Below, one piece after another: positions 30,951 through 43,706 of a stretch of DNA of 64,000 bases. Numbering within the stretch: the first letter of the stretch is position 1; every line of letters begins with the position of its first letter. Position numbers and translations under genes: made by a program. Below the pieces are notes generated by a model. That model searched no databases, was not told the origin of the DNA, and worked only from the letters and a program-made list of their open reading frames with translations. Source of the DNA: Locusta migratoria (lineage: Eukaryota; Arthropoda; Insecta; Orthoptera; Acrididae); the NCBI GenBank assembly GCA_026315105.1, contig CM048750.1, positions 165,010,549-165,074,548 on the forward strand, written 5' to 3'.

Positions 30951-31083
30951 GTTTAAGATTTTATACCAAAAATTAATAACAGAAGAAAAATACCTCATCA
31001 AAAAAGCAATAGCCCGAGCCAAGAATGTACGAAACGAATGAATACCACTGTACAACAAAACCCTCCTTGTTTATAAGACTTTC

Positions 31084-31150
<67 letters not shown>

Positions 31151-32879
31151 ATATATTTACACACACCACACACAAACACACGTAATCCCATCCACTCACA
31201 CCGCCCTCGCCACACACATAATTGATATCACCCGCTCAAACACAGCCGAAACATACTGACACACACACGAAACATCATAACCGTGAAAACCACTTCAAAC
31301 TCATCACGGAACAAATGAATACCCTACAGCCACAACAACTCGCAAAATGGTGTTAGCAATATTACACTTGCGAATGGTGAAGATTTCAAAAAAATGACAA
31401 TGACAACTGTAGAACAAAACATAATAAACGACGAAAAGTGGGAAGGTGACATAAAAAAATCAGGTGCTAAATAGCCATATATACTGGTACCTATATTGTA
31501 ATATGTAGGCGAAAGAACAACTGATTCGTTTTTCGAAATTTTTAACTTTTGTTTAATCTGTTATGTCATTGTCCGTCAGAGTTGCAAAATTACGGTTTAA
31601 TTTATGTTTCTGTGCTATATAAATGATTAACATTTGAATTTACGGCAGCTGAACGTATCACAACATATTTCATTTTATTTGTGATTGGCTTATCATACAT
31701 ATGACACTTGTTAAAGCACTTGTATGATGATGCAAATGAAATACGAAATGCGCTACCAGTAACGCAACAATAATTTGAAACTGTGACGGACAATCAAATA
31801 AAGAAGTGAAGATGTTTAATATGTGCTTATTCAAGCCGGGGGTGTGACTAAATGTCTTATCATGGGAATTTACATAAGTAGAGGAGCCAAGATGACAAGT
31901 TTCAAATTCTTTCATCAACCGCTTTCGGCAGTATGTAGCCATCAGCAAGTCTGTTAGACTGATATAACACTTGTATGTTCAGACATTTTGTTAATTGTTA
32001 TATAATACTACATTTAACATTGCACACCCATTAATATTCAAATATCACATCGTAATATTTCATCAAGTTTACTTTCTGTTCTTGGATATGAGTATGTAGA
32101 AAATATATTTTATTTTGCGCTTTTAAATTTCCACTTGTTCAATATCAGTTCAGACAAGTAATATGGCAGTTGACACTTGTTGTAGTTTGGTACTGATATG
32201 TAAAATCTTCCGATCCCATCTGTTCTCCTTGCTTGAAAATCCTCCTTTTCATCAAATAAACTGGGCGTGTTGCATTGAAAAATCCGCCTCTTTTCCTTTT
32301 CCGTCTACCTTCATCCGTTTGAATCAATATATAAACTATAAAAATGGATTCATGTATGTTTGTATATTTTACGTATCTTCCTTAACGGCAGAACCTATTT
32401 CAACCAAACTTGGTACACATATTCCTTACTGTCAGTATGAGCCACTTACCATCAAAATGGGTTGATCCGAGCAACTATGGGTAGAAATCGACACATGAGT
32501 CACGAAATTTTATGCATCCAGTGTTATAGAACGAATCCATTTAGTGACTTCAGGTCTATACATAATTTCAAACCTTTACAAAAGTCTTTTTTGATGATTA
32601 AGAGCGCGGTACCAAGCAAGACGTCATAATGTATTATTGCTACGCTACTAATTGTATTGGCAAGACATTTTAATGATAGTTTGAACATCTTTTGGTAGAC
32701 ATGACAATAAAACAACGTCTACCTCTGATAGAGCTGCTTGGAAACGAAAATAATGTCGATTTTCAGAAGAGACACATGGGAAAAGGACAGGAATAGTGAT
32801 AGAAGGCGATGAACTTAGGGGAAGAAGGAGACGCACTGACATAGGGAACAAAATATATGTGGGCAAATACAGGTAATTC
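30951..32879. other. unassigned DNA with a (CT)n microsatellite
   Basis: A CT run lies at about 31083-31144. 31150-31280 is CA-rich. 32340-32480 reads like an old dispersed repeat but I cannot name it. No coding motif found. Confidence 0.4.
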
Positions 32880-33630
32880 CGCTGTAGTCACTGTTGTGGT
32901 ATTCAGTCAGCAGACTCGTTTGGTACAGCTCTCCACGCTACCCTGTCATGTGCAAGCCTCTCCGAACAAGGAAGACAACCTACATTTTTTGGACCTGGTT
33001 ACTGTATTCGTCTCTCGGTCTCATTGTACAATTCTTACCCGACACACATCTGTCTGCTCCTAAATTGACGATTCCATTATGTGTTAGAATGTGTCCCACC
33101 AACCTAGCTCTACTCTTAAGATACGACGGAAATTCATTTTCTTGCCAGTTCTGTTAAGCACCCGCTCATTAGTTACATGATATACCCACCTAATTATCAG
33201 CATTCGTATTTAACACCAAATTTCAAAAGGTTCTATTTGTATGAACTCGTAACCATCCACGTAACTTCCGTACAATGCTAAACTCCTTACGAATGGTTCC
33301 AGAAAGGACTTGATAACTTTGTAATTAATATTGGATGTCAACAAATTTCGCTTCTTCATAAATGCTTGATTTCTCATAGCCATTCTGTATTTTATATCTA
33401 CTTTGTTAGGCCAGCAGAAGCTAGTTTTGCCACACAAATAACAAAACTACTTTCATTTTACCATCACCTATTCTAGTTTCTTTAACAGTGCCTGATTTTC
33501 TTAGACTACATTTCATAACTCTTGCCTTGTTCTTGTTAATGTTCATCTTATAACCTCCTTTCAAGATTCTGTCTATTTCGTTCAGTTGCTCTTCCAGGTC
33601 CTTTGCTGTATCTGACAGAACAACTAGGGC
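32880..33630 (-). pseudogene. 3' portion of LINE family Q
   Basis: On the minus strand: an LEEQLNEID-like block and MNINKNKARVM-like text (33600-33500), then YGSYVDGYEF in place of the family's YGSETWT (33290-33240), then the conserved 3' end at about 32885 (GTCACTGTTGTGGTATTCAG). It aligns with 61190-62140 on the plus strand. Many stops. Confidence 0.7.
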
Positions 33631-35039
33631 AGGGAGGGCAAGATGGAAGAATCGAACAAACGGAAATTACCGACATATCCGAACAACGTTATAAGACACG
33701 CGAGTCGCGACGCACATAGCAACAGGTAGCTTTCTTGAATCTGCGAACCGAGTGAAGTATACGTACTGTGTGGTTGTTTATCCGTGGATTCTTACGAAAA
33801 TTGCTGCGTTTTTATCTGTAAAAGGTAAGTGTTGTTATTTTGTTGGTATTATAGGTGTTAAGTATATAATATATGAGATGATATTTGAACATGGAAAGGT
33901 CAACGGTTTTTATTACCCGATAAGACGAAGTGTGCGGCGGAACGACCTCTTCGTACGGCGAAACGTGTGCTAAAACCTTATCTTCAAAAGCACTCGTCTT
34001 GCATAATTAGAGTTGAATGTGGCCGTGTCAGACTTCGTAATCCTTGAGGTGTCCACTCGCCTATAAAAATTTATATAAAATAAAAAATAAATATGTTCAT
34101 GTAAAATCTTTATACGTTGCAATATTTCAAAATCAGATTCTTGCGCCGAGGGAAGAAGTCTTTAACAGTCACTCTTGTTAAAATATTTCTACGTTCTCTC
34201 GTATATAAGGCGGTCAAAAGAAATTCTTTAGTTTGTGGTCGTTGCTATAGCCACAGATAAAAAAAGAAATATTTCTTCAATGATTATCGATCGATGTGTA
34301 TGATCGATTAACCAAAGTTATAAAAAAAAACATTTATCGAAGTCTTCTTGACATAACTTTCCCATCAATGAAAATTCATAAGAATCTTCCTTCAGATTGA
34401 AGAATATTTAAATTAAATCATCTGCTCATTTCATTAATATATTATTCATCGTAAAATACTTCTTCATAAATGATGAACTCTGACACTTTCGTCAAGTTTA
34501 AACACGGTAACATTTATTACTTTCTAAGACATTACATATGTAGTCATCGACAGACAAAAGGGAACTGACTTTTAAAATTTGCTGTTTTAACATGAATCTT
34601 CTATAATAATGTCAACTCTTGCGACGACAACCGCAGAGATCAACATCTTCTTGCCTCGTGGCCGTCGACCCACGACTTGATGTGGCTGGATATTTACTCC
34701 TTGGAATCGGCGTCGAATATGTTACCCTCGTAGGTCGACTCGCCTCACAGCACATGAAACAAACAAAAAACATACAAAAAACTTCTTTAAGAATCATAAC
34801 ATTAAACATTTACATAAAATCATTTAAGAACACAAATATAAGTAAGTTATTCTGCGCAAACTGAGCTGACTTGAGATATGTAGCGGAGACAATAATCCGT
34901 CCCACTACAAGTGGTAACGCGGCAGTGCCAGAAAATGACTTGGTCACGTGTCAATGTACGGTCAGGATACTGTTAAACTAGAGCACTTTGTTACCTTTAA
35001 ATGTGAGCGTGGATGGCGAGCGTAGAAAGTGTCTTCGTC
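33631..35039. other. no recognisable feature
   Basis: AT-rich with A-runs; short frames at 33752-33973 and 34612-34864 have no motif I can name. Confidence 0.35.
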
Positions 35040-36290
35040 GACAGGAGCGGCGGCTTGCGATTAACGTAATTCAATTACCTTACTACGAGAAGAAGAAAGA
35101 ATACATCATTTCGGCGTAAAATGCGAGGGAAAGTGCTGTCAAAATATGAAAGCTGAGCAAGAAGATAGTTGCCAAATTACGGAAGGAAGGACATGAAGAC
35201 GAGGAAAGTCGAACTCACTTTTCTATGCCCAAGAATAAGAAGCAAGAATCTCACAATAAGTTGGTTATAGTTCATATAAATAATGTATTATCATTCAGCA
35301 ATTTCTACGGTATTATGAACAATATAAAGAAGTACCAAAATTGCCAAACCGACACAACTTTTGTTGAAAGGAACTGATCTTCATAGCTCGCAAGAAAACC
35401 TTTAGAAAAATTATTTTGGCTATGGAATTTCATTTTAGAAGGTACCAACATGAACGTGTTATTTTGTGCGAACGAGAGGCATACTTTCTTGGGCTTTTAC
35501 GTAATATTGGCGCATCATAATTAAAGCGACAAGTAGTTTTCCTACATGAAATATGGATTCACACACATTATACAGTAAATAACTGTTGACAATGTTATAG
35601 TGTGCTATGAGTGTTGTGAAATAAAAATGCAGGTCATCGTTTAAGTGTTGTTCATGCAGGCGAGGACATGGGTTTTCTTACGGGTACACTTCTTGTATAT
35701 GACTCCAAAATAAAAGCATGCGATTATCCGTCAGAAATGGACAGCAAAACTTTCAAAAATCGATCGAAACCCAACTTATGCCAGACTTATCTCCAAGATT
35801 TTTTTAAAATTCTCCGTATAAAAATTAACACGAGGATAAACCGTTGTTCTCTAGCTCTCTAAAACGCGAAGTACAATCCGTCTGTCCAACAATAACTTAC
35901 ATTATGACCGCGTTGCACTCGTGGCATCAGTTAAAAAACACCCAAACGGCCGGCCGCGGTGACCGAGGGGACTGCGGCGCTCCAGTCACAGTCTACACGG
36001 CCGCTACGGTCGGGCGTTCGAATCCCCCCCCCCCTCGGGCATGGATATTTGTGTCGTCTTTAGTATAAGGTAGTTCATAAGTAGTTTGTAAGTTTAGGGA
36101 CTGATGACCCCGCAGTTAAGTCCCTTAAGTTTGACAAACATTTGAACATTTAAACACCCAAACGTATCCTCTTCTTTGAATTGATAAAAGTTTGCAAAAG
36201 TTGAATTTGTACTCCTCCGACTAACACCGTACTATCCAGATTCAAATCACATTGAATTAATAAAATCCTTTCTCAGAATACCTCAAGCGC
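35040..36290 (+). pseudogene. IS630/Tc1-type DDE transposase pseudogene
   Basis: Conceptual reading across frames gives YQHERVILCERE (about 35445), a degraded DETWIHTHYTVN-like block (about 35545-35580, first Asp lost), MGFLTGTLLVYDSKIKACDYPSEMDSKTF (35668 on, split here by its own reading) and, beyond a SINE, LTPYYPDSNHIELI (36215-36260), corresponding to the LPPYHCDLNPIE block with the last catalytic acid. This order fits the DDE_3 family common in insect genomes. Stops and frameshifts are present; the SINE at 35949-36151 interrupts it. Confidence 0.6.
35949..36151 (+). repeat. tRNA-derived SINE type A
   Basis: Head starts GGCCGGCCGCGGTGACCGAG; the C-run before CTCGGGCATGG is lengthened. 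Target-site duplication AAACACCCAAACG at 35936-35948 and 36152-36164. Confidence 0.9.
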
Positions 36291-37020
36291 CTCCCTCATG
36301 GACCCGAAAGAATTAAAACTTTTGCTTTTGCTGCTGTGGCATTAGAAGAGTGACTGGTAGTGCTGTAGGTCGGCTTCATAGGACGCAAAATTTATATGTC
36401 GCACTTCAAGCACTGTATGACTTCAAAGATGCGTTTCGTACATTCCCACCATCATATTTACATCTCTTTTGTGACCGCAGCCACTCTTATACAGATACGG
36501 AACGAAGATTTTGAAAAAGTTGTTCGTTTTATACACTTATACAGACTACGCTTATTTGATCTGCATATGTGTAAAACGAATAACTGTTTCAAAATCTGTA
36601 TTCTTGCATCTGATGACGGAAATGTCCGAAGCACGTCATTAATGTCATATTGTGCTTGGTCACCACTGCCTCTTTCACGACTCCATGTCGCATTTATAAT
36701 CAGAAAATTAGATAAAGTTGAAACGACACTTGAAAAAAAAGTGTGTGAGGACCATTGGAGAAGGATTGCTCTCTAATGGACGAACGAACAGAAAAAATTA
36801 TGTCTGTCGGCCTGGGTTCAAGTGAAGAGTCATTATCGTCAGTGGCCAAATCGGATGAAGATAAATTTGTAGAGATAGCTGAGGATGACGAGATCAGCGT
36901 GGGAGGTAGTTGTAAAGATTCTGCCAGCGAAGATAATTTTGTGAGGAATATATCGTGGATCTATGATTCGAGCTATTGTTTTCAATTGCAATTTATATTG
37001 AATGTTCTACATTAGACGAT
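36291..37020. other. unassigned; two overlapping open frames
   Basis: 36396-36776 (126 codons) and 36755-37015 (86 codons, very acidic with SSEESLSSVAKSDEDKF) overlap by 22 bp. No known domain is recognisable. The acidic one resembles low-complexity N-termini of some transposases but this is not evidence enough. Confidence 0.25.
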
Positions 37021-38780
37021 CTACATCTACATCTACATGGGATACTCTGCAAATCACATGTAAGTGCCAGACAGAGGGCTCATCGAACCACCGTTAAACT
37101 ATTTTATCTCCCATTCCATTCTCGAATAGCGCGCGGGAAGAAAGAACACCTGAATATCGCCGGCCGCGGTGGCCGAGGGGACTGAGGCGCTTCATTCACG
37201 GTCCGCACGGCCACTACGGTCGGGGGTTCGAATCCCCCCTCGGGCATGGATATTTGTGCCGTCCTAGTTCTTAAGTAGTTCATAAGTAGTTTGTAAGTCT
37301 AGGGACTGATGACCCCGTAGTTAAGTCCCATAAGATTTACAAACATTTGAACATTTGAACCTGAATATCTCCGTTGGGGCTCTGATTTCTCGTATTTTAT
37401 TCTGATGATCATTTCTACCTATGTAAGTGGGAGTCAACAGTACATTTTCGCATTCAGAGAAGAAGGCGATTGAAGTTTCGTAAGCAGCCCACGCCGCAGC
37501 GATAAGCGTCGTTGTTGTAATGATTCCTATCCCAGATCCTGTATCATTTCCGTAACGCTGACTCCCGTGTATCGCGACAATACGAAACGAGCTGCCCTTC
37601 TTTGGACTCCTTCGATATCCTCCGTCAAACCCACCTGATAAGGATCCCACACTGGACAGCAATATTCCATAAAAGGACGGACAAGCGTAGTGTATGCAGT
37701 TTCTTTAGTAGTTCTGTTGCATCTTTTAAGGGTTCTGCCAATAAAACGCATCTCTGGTGTACCTTTCCGACGACACTATCTACGTGTTCTTCCCAATTTA
37801 AGTCTGAAGTAATAGTAGTTCCTAGGTATTTTGTGGAGTTTACGGTCTTTACATTTGATTGTTTTATCATGTAAACAAAGTTTAACGGATTTCTTTTCGT
37901 ACTCATGTGGACGACTTCAAACTTCTCATTAATTGGAGTCAATTGCCAATTCTTACACCATAGTGATATCTTATTCAAATCGTTCTGCAGTTGGTTTTGA
38001 TCTTCAGACGATTTTACTTTACGGTAAATGCCGGCGTCATCTGCAAACAACCTAAGAGAGCTACTTAGATTTTCCCCTAAATCGTTTATGTAAATAAGGA
38101 ACAGCAGAGGACCAATAACACTACCCTGTGGAACGCCCGATATCACCTCTGTTTTAGTCGATGCCTTAGAATCGATTTCTACGAACTGTGTCCTCTCTGA
38201 GAGGAAATCCCCTATCCAGTCACAAATTTGGGGCGATATACCATAACCACGCAATTTGATTAAAAGCCGTTTGTAACGTACGGTGTCAAAAGCCTTCTGG
38301 AAATCAAGGAATACGGAATGAATTTGCGAACCATTGTCGATAGCACACACCACTTCGTGTGAATAAAGAGCTAGTTGTGTTTCGCATGAACGATATTTTC
38401 TAAATCCATGTTGACCTTGGGCCAATAGATCATTCTATTCGAGATAATTCATAATATTTGAATACAGGATATGTTCCAAAACCCTGCTGCAAATTGAAGT
38501 CAATGAAATAGGCCTGTAGTTTAATGGGTTACTCCTACTGCCTTTCTTGAATATAGGAGCGGCCTGTGCCACTAGCTCTGATAATGTACAGATCCTTCTT
38601 TGATAGAACGGTTATATATGACTGTTAAGTAAGGAGCTATCGCTAAAGCATAATCAGATAGAAATCTAATGGACCAGAAGACTTGTTCTACTCCGATGAT
38701 ATCTACTTCGACGTTACCCACGAAATACTTATTCTTGATTACTAGCTATGTCTTTAACGCTTGTCATTACTCGCAATGGC
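37021..38780 (-). pseudogene. CR1-like LINE, 3' half
   Basis: The minus-strand frame at 37625-38425 carries HGFRKYRSCETQ, FLDFQKAFDTV, GVPQGSVIGPLLFL and LFADD, all RT core blocks. The C-terminal part continues in another frame at 37321-37751 (RPFMEYCCPVWDP, VQRRAARFVLSRY, then ECENVLLTPTYIGR). The 3' end carries GTAGAT repeats (CTACATCTACATCTACAT on the plus strand at 37020-37037). The same family as 45268-49500 but 5'-truncated near 38780 with several frameshifts. A SINE lies inside (37159-37359). Confidence 0.8.
37159..37359 (+). repeat. tRNA-derived SINE type A
   Basis: Opposite orientation to the LINE it interrupts. Target-site duplication CCTGAATATC at 37149-37158 and 37360-37369. Confidence 0.9.
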
Positions 38781-39837
38781 GTCACCCATTAAGAATACTT
38801 CTAGCCATTGTAGGTGTTGGACCTGTAATGTTCAATCATTGACCGATTCGAATTTTTTTCCATAATGCGCGAAGAATAAAACACGCGGAAGCGACAAGAA
38901 AAAGGCTTAAATCGATTCAGGATAAACATTTAAATGCAGCATCGAACACTGCAATCTAATTTATAAATTAGATTTCGTCTTCCGCGAAATTAGCCTCGAG
39001 TAAAGGTGCTGTGTGTAGCAGGCTAGCAGCAGTCCACTTACAAGAACACTGGAGTGTGCGCCATACTGCTTCCCCCTCTTTGCTTCTCTGGCGTAGGCAT
39101 GGCGAGTTTACCACTTTGCTTTGCCGAGTAATAAATACTTCAGTTTAACATTGGCGACTTGCTTTTGGGGAAAGTTGGAAATTAGTATTTAAAGGGCAAG
39201 ATGGGATATCTTACATTTTGCCAGCATGCTACTATTTTGATGATTTGTGATTTTTTCGATGAATAGTGGTATTGTTTTTGTTTCTATTGTAATGATTCAA
39301 GACTTTCTGCATTCCTTCCATGTCATTTTCATACACAAATCGTAATTACTCGTTTTTCCGTTTATTTTCATACCCCTAACATGTTTGTAGTAGCAGCGGG
39401 AGTCAGTAGTAACTGAACTTGAAGGGAGTCAGTGGCATTTAATGCATATATTGAGATGCTGGCGCACGCATTACACCTACATTTTAACGGCGTCGCTGAA
39501 GCACTGGTCGTGTTCACATCGTTAGGGAAAAAAAAAAGCAAAGGCTTACTCCCACAAGAGAAGGCAGACAAGATCCCTGAACCTAGGGAGGCTCCGCTGA
39601 AACGCTTTTGAAAAATAGGAAGAGTATTTTGGAGGCCCATGTGTCATTGCTTAAAATGAAGACGCCGGCCACCATCCGCAGTTAGCCCGTGTGCGACAAG
39701 CAGGGGATGCAGTTTTCTAAAAATTACGTCAGCGGGCTTTAACAGTGTCGAGCCGGTAAGAGAAGTGTGGTCTCATTGACTGAAGGGAACAGGGAAACAC
39801 CTGAGATATCACGACACTTCTTATTGCATAGTGAGGT
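38781..39837. other. no recognisable feature
   Basis: No coding motif. An A-run lies at 39529-39538. The minus-strand frame at 39368-39640 is unremarkable. Confidence 0.35.
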
Positions 39838-40041
39838 TCAAAATCAAATCAAATGTTTGAAGTTCTATGGGGCCAAACTAGATTGTTTATCAGTCCCTAC
39901 ACTTACAAACTACTTAAATTGAGTTAAACTAACCTAAGGAAAACACACACATCCATGCCAGAGGGAGGATTCGAACCTCCGACGCGGGAGGCCGCGCGAT
40001 CCGCAACGTGGCGCTCCAGACGGCTCGGCTACTCCTGCACG
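39838..40041 (-). repeat. tRNA-derived SINE type B
   Basis: B-box (GGATTCGAACC on this strand) near 39967 and the A-box half to about 40041; the tail begins near 39847 with AAATGTTTGAAG. It has the short CACACACA where the copy at 17028 has an expanded CA run. Confidence 0.8.
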
Positions 40042-40706
40042 GTCTACTGAGGACAGGTACGACTTGGTTACGATTGTGGGAGGAATGTGGAAACAAACAT
40101 GCGCCCATGAGCCCACGAAGAAACATTTCCCCTCTCTGCTTCCTCTCGCTGCGCCGCTAAGATGCCACGAGGGAGTGCTCCGTGAGATACTTGGCGACTC
40201 GCTGTCGATTCGCCAAAGTGCATTGTACAGTGGAGTTGGCTTAACGTGTGATGAAAGCACTACCACAGTGCGATGGACACGTGGACGGTCCACAGTTTGA
40301 TATTTAAATGCCTGAGGACGATTTTAAGTAGCATCATCTGGTTGGCTAATTTGCAGAGTTAGTGAACTTTGCCAATTGTAGTTTCAACTACGGGATAGCG
40401 ACAGGCAATATTGGCTGATTGATATCAGCTGTCATTGAAACCTGTTAGTTTTTATAGGTTTCTGAAATGCAGCCGCCACCGACATCATTATAACATTGTT
40501 ATTGACATTAAGGCAACAGCGCCTTGTATGGTATCTCAGTTCAATAATTGAATCACGTGTAAGCCTGACACCTCATCCATCCTCAAACTAGTTTTTCTTC
40601 TGATAGTTGTTTTATGTTGTTTAATGATGAGAGTATGAAAGTGATATTGTTAACGAACGAATTTTCCTTTTTCATTGTTTTAATTTTTTGATAACTTCTA
40701 TTGCAC
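40042..40706. other. no recognisable feature
   Basis: Open frames here (40064-40300) oppose one another and show no motif. Confidence 0.4.
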
Positions 40707-40902
40707 GCCGGCCGCGGTGGTCGAGGTGACTGAGGCGCTCCAGTCACGGTCAGCACGGCCACTACGGTCGGGGGTTCGAATCCCCCCTCGGGCATGGATA
40801 TTTGTGCCGTCCTAGTTCGTAAGTAGTTCATAAGTAGTTTGTAAGTTTAGGGACTGATGACCTCGTAGTTAAGTCCCATAAGCTTAACAAACATTTGAAC
40901 AT
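40707..40902 (+). repeat. tRNA-derived SINE type A
   Basis: Target-site duplication TTCTATTGCAC at 40696-40706 and 40903-40913. Confidence 0.9.
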
Positions 40903-40914
40903 TTCTATTGCACT

Positions 40915-43090
40915 TGTCTGCGCCTGATTTCTATGGAATGGAGATTATTACATTTTTCTTATAGTCTGGGGATATTTAGCCTGTCGCATAACTTATTCAC
41001 CAAGTGAAAGTTTCGTCATGGCTGGTTCTCCCAGAGACTTCAGTACCTCTGACGGAATGTCACCAATTCCAGGGGCCTTGTTTCGACTTCAGTGCTCTGT
41101 CAAATTCATCTTTCAGTATAGTATCTCCTGCTTCATCCACATCAACTTCCTCCTCCTATAACATTCTCTCGAAGTTCATTTCCTTTGTAGAGCCTACCTA
41201 TATACTCTTTCCGTCTTTGATCTTTCCCTTCCTTACTGAGGACGTCTTTTCCATCTGAGCTCTTGATATTCATTTTTCTTCTCTTCAAATGTCTTATTTT
41301 TCTGCAGGAGGTATCATTTTTTCCCTAGTTTCTTCCTCTCATTTTGTGCTTCCAGCCACTTCTGCTTAACTATTTTGCACTTCCTGTCAATCTCATTTCT
41401 TGGTCGTCTGTACTCTGTTTTACCTTTCTCATTTGCAGCACTTCTTTCATCAATGAGTATTTCCTGTGATATCTAACGATTTTTTGAACGTCTTGCCTTT
41501 AGACCTATTGGTCTTCTGCTGCCTTGACTATTTCATATCTTAAAGCTACCCATTCCTCTTCTGTTTTCTCCCGTTTCTGTCACTTGTTGCCTAAATCTCC
41601 TTCTCGAATTCTCAAGAACTTCAGGTACCTTCAATTTATCTCAGTCTCATCTCCATATAATCCTACATTTCTGTAGTTTCTTCAATTTCAGTCTACAGTT
41701 TATAATATGGTCAGAGTCAATATTGGCTCCTGGATATGTCTTACAGTTTAAAACCTGGTTCCGAAATCTGTCTTATAATGATAACATCTATCTGGTATCT
41801 TTCAGTGTCTCCTGGTCACTTCCTTGTATGCACCATTTTGCCATGGTACTTAAATCAGTTTTTGGAAAAGATCATCTTGTGCCAAGAGCTGTATAATATT
41901 TATATTCGTTATATTGCCCGCATGAGATTAACAAAATATTATACGTATATAACTACGTAACATTTTTTGACAAATTTTGAAACATCAAAATTACAGTAAG
42001 GCACAAATGTTATCTTGTTGTTATTGATGTACAATATTTTGTTAATCTCCTGTTGAACTAAAAACCGTAGAAACCGGTCGAGTATCATGAATAAAATGTT
42101 ATAGAGTTCTTGGCGGAAGATAATCTTCTACAAATACATTGCGGCTGTAGATTGCCAACAACCTTAAACCAAGTGTTCGTGACGATTAAATAGTAATTGT
42201 GATCTGCGCAAAATTCTACCACGTAATCTCTTTCATTCATTTTCCCCAGTCCATATTGACCCACTATTTCTCCTTCTCTTCCTTTCCCTACCTCTAACTT
42301 CCAGTCTCCCACCACAATCAAGCTTTTCCCCTCCTTCAACTGTCTGAATTATTTCTTTTATTTAATCACACATTTCTTCGATCTCCTCATCAATGCTCTG
42401 GTCGATATTGGCTTCATGTTTACCTTTGCTATTAAAATGCGTTCCCTACGCCGTTCATAAGTTACGGATTTTCATATTTTGTTACTCATCATCAGATCTA
42501 CTAATTCATTATCATCAACTGATTTTGCTTTTAGAACCCTGTAATAACGGGACCAAAAATCTTGTTCATCATGCCACTGGATTTCATTAAGCCCCACCAT
42601 ACCTAATTTATGTTTTCAAATTTTCTTCAGGTATAGAACTTTTCACCCTCCGATCCGTAGAGTGGCATTTTTTATGACAACATAATAGAAACCCGGTTTT
42701 AAGCTGTAAGACATATTCAGGGGCAGATATAGACTCTGACCATAACTTCCTGGTTATGACTCCCTGCTCGGAGAGCAGAATGGGGGACTATTTTACCTCC
42801 GTTATATTTAACCAGAAGACGCCATCATACATTCATGCTGTTTAGTATTTTGTCCTTGATTTCAGTCATCCGTATTCACTAAATGGCAAAGCCTCGTTAG
42901 CTGACTTCACAATGCCACTTTAGTCAATCATCCAGACTTTACTATTTAACTACTGAAAATGCTGCTGCCCTCTTCAGGAACCACACATTTGTCTGGTCTC
43001 TCAACAGATACCCCTCCGCTGCAGTTTAACCTATGGTACGACTATCCGTATCGTTGAGCCACGCAACCCACTCCACTTCGGTAACGTCTG
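40915..43090 (-). pseudogene. LINE family Q, 5' UTR to start of RT, scrambled
   Basis: Minus strand: 5' UTR-like text (43090-42750), endonuclease remains including SLIVVGDWKLEVGKGREGEI (about 42330-42270; the GDWN motif has Asn changed to Lys) and IDSDH (about 41720, the last endonuclease motif), then the linker to the RT start (41600-41000). Two disturbances are visible: an inverted, plus-strand segment of the same family at about 42655-42755, and a foreign AT-rich insert at about 41850-42100. It stops before the RT catalytic core. Confidence 0.65.
41924..42049. repeat. 126-bp element with 17-bp perfect inverted repeats
   Basis: GAGATTAACAAAATATT (41924-41940) and its exact complement AATATTTTGTTAATCTC (42033-42049) bracket 92 bp of AT-rich DNA. 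Immediately right, 42050-42085 contains CTGTTGA...GTAGAAACCGGTC, a decayed hammerhead-like core. It lies within the insert that disrupts the LINE endonuclease, perhaps a Penelope-like end. Confidence 0.7.
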
Positions 43091-43530
43091 TAGTTCATGG
43101 TAGTGGTTCTAACGCTAATGTATTACAATTTTTAGTCCACTGATACTTTCTGCAATGACACTGTTCATTACATCTGCAGTATCTCATAAGCAGTACCTGG
43201 AAACACTCTTCTCCACGCGGTTAAATCTAAAAAATGATACTTCGTTACCATATTACATAACCGTCCGTGTTCTTACGAACTTCCATCATACAATCAACAG
43301 TCTATCGTCTTCCTCCATTATGCAGTAAATTAGGATACCGGTTTTCCTTAAAGGACATAGTAATCTGATTATATCCTAAAATAAACACCGAATGAAATTA
43401 CAAAAAATAAATATTACGGATCATTGCCATTTTACGCTTCTAGAAACAAAAATAGTTAATTCCAGCCGTACTGTAAAATTGGAGATCGGTTTTCGTATAC
43501 ATACGCAACGAATTGTCTTTACAGATTTGC
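43091..43530. other. no recognisable feature
   Basis: Left of the next SINE; no motif or terminal repeat detected. Confidence 0.35.
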
Positions 43531-43706
43531 GCCGGCCGCGGTGGCCGCGGGGACTGAGGCGCTTCAGTCACGGTCTGCACGGCCACTACGGTCGGGGGTT
43601 CGAATCCCCCCCTCGGGCATGGATATTTGTGCCGTCCTTAGTCTTAGTTAGTTCATAAGTAGTTTGTAAGTTTAGGGACTGATGACCCCGTAGTTAAGTC
43701 CCATAG
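43531..43706 (+). repeat. tRNA-derived SINE type A, tail shortened
   Basis: Intact head (GCCGGCCGCGGTGGCCGCGG); the tail stops at CCCATAG without the usual ACATTTGAACATT. No duplication found. Confidence 0.85.

Noticed and set aside
30973..31225. Arg/Glu and Ser/Leu repeat proteins
   Set aside because: Translation of the (CT)n microsatellite.
31602..31948. Overlapping minus-strand frames as a host gene
   Set aside because: Short, mutually overlapping, no motif and AT-driven.
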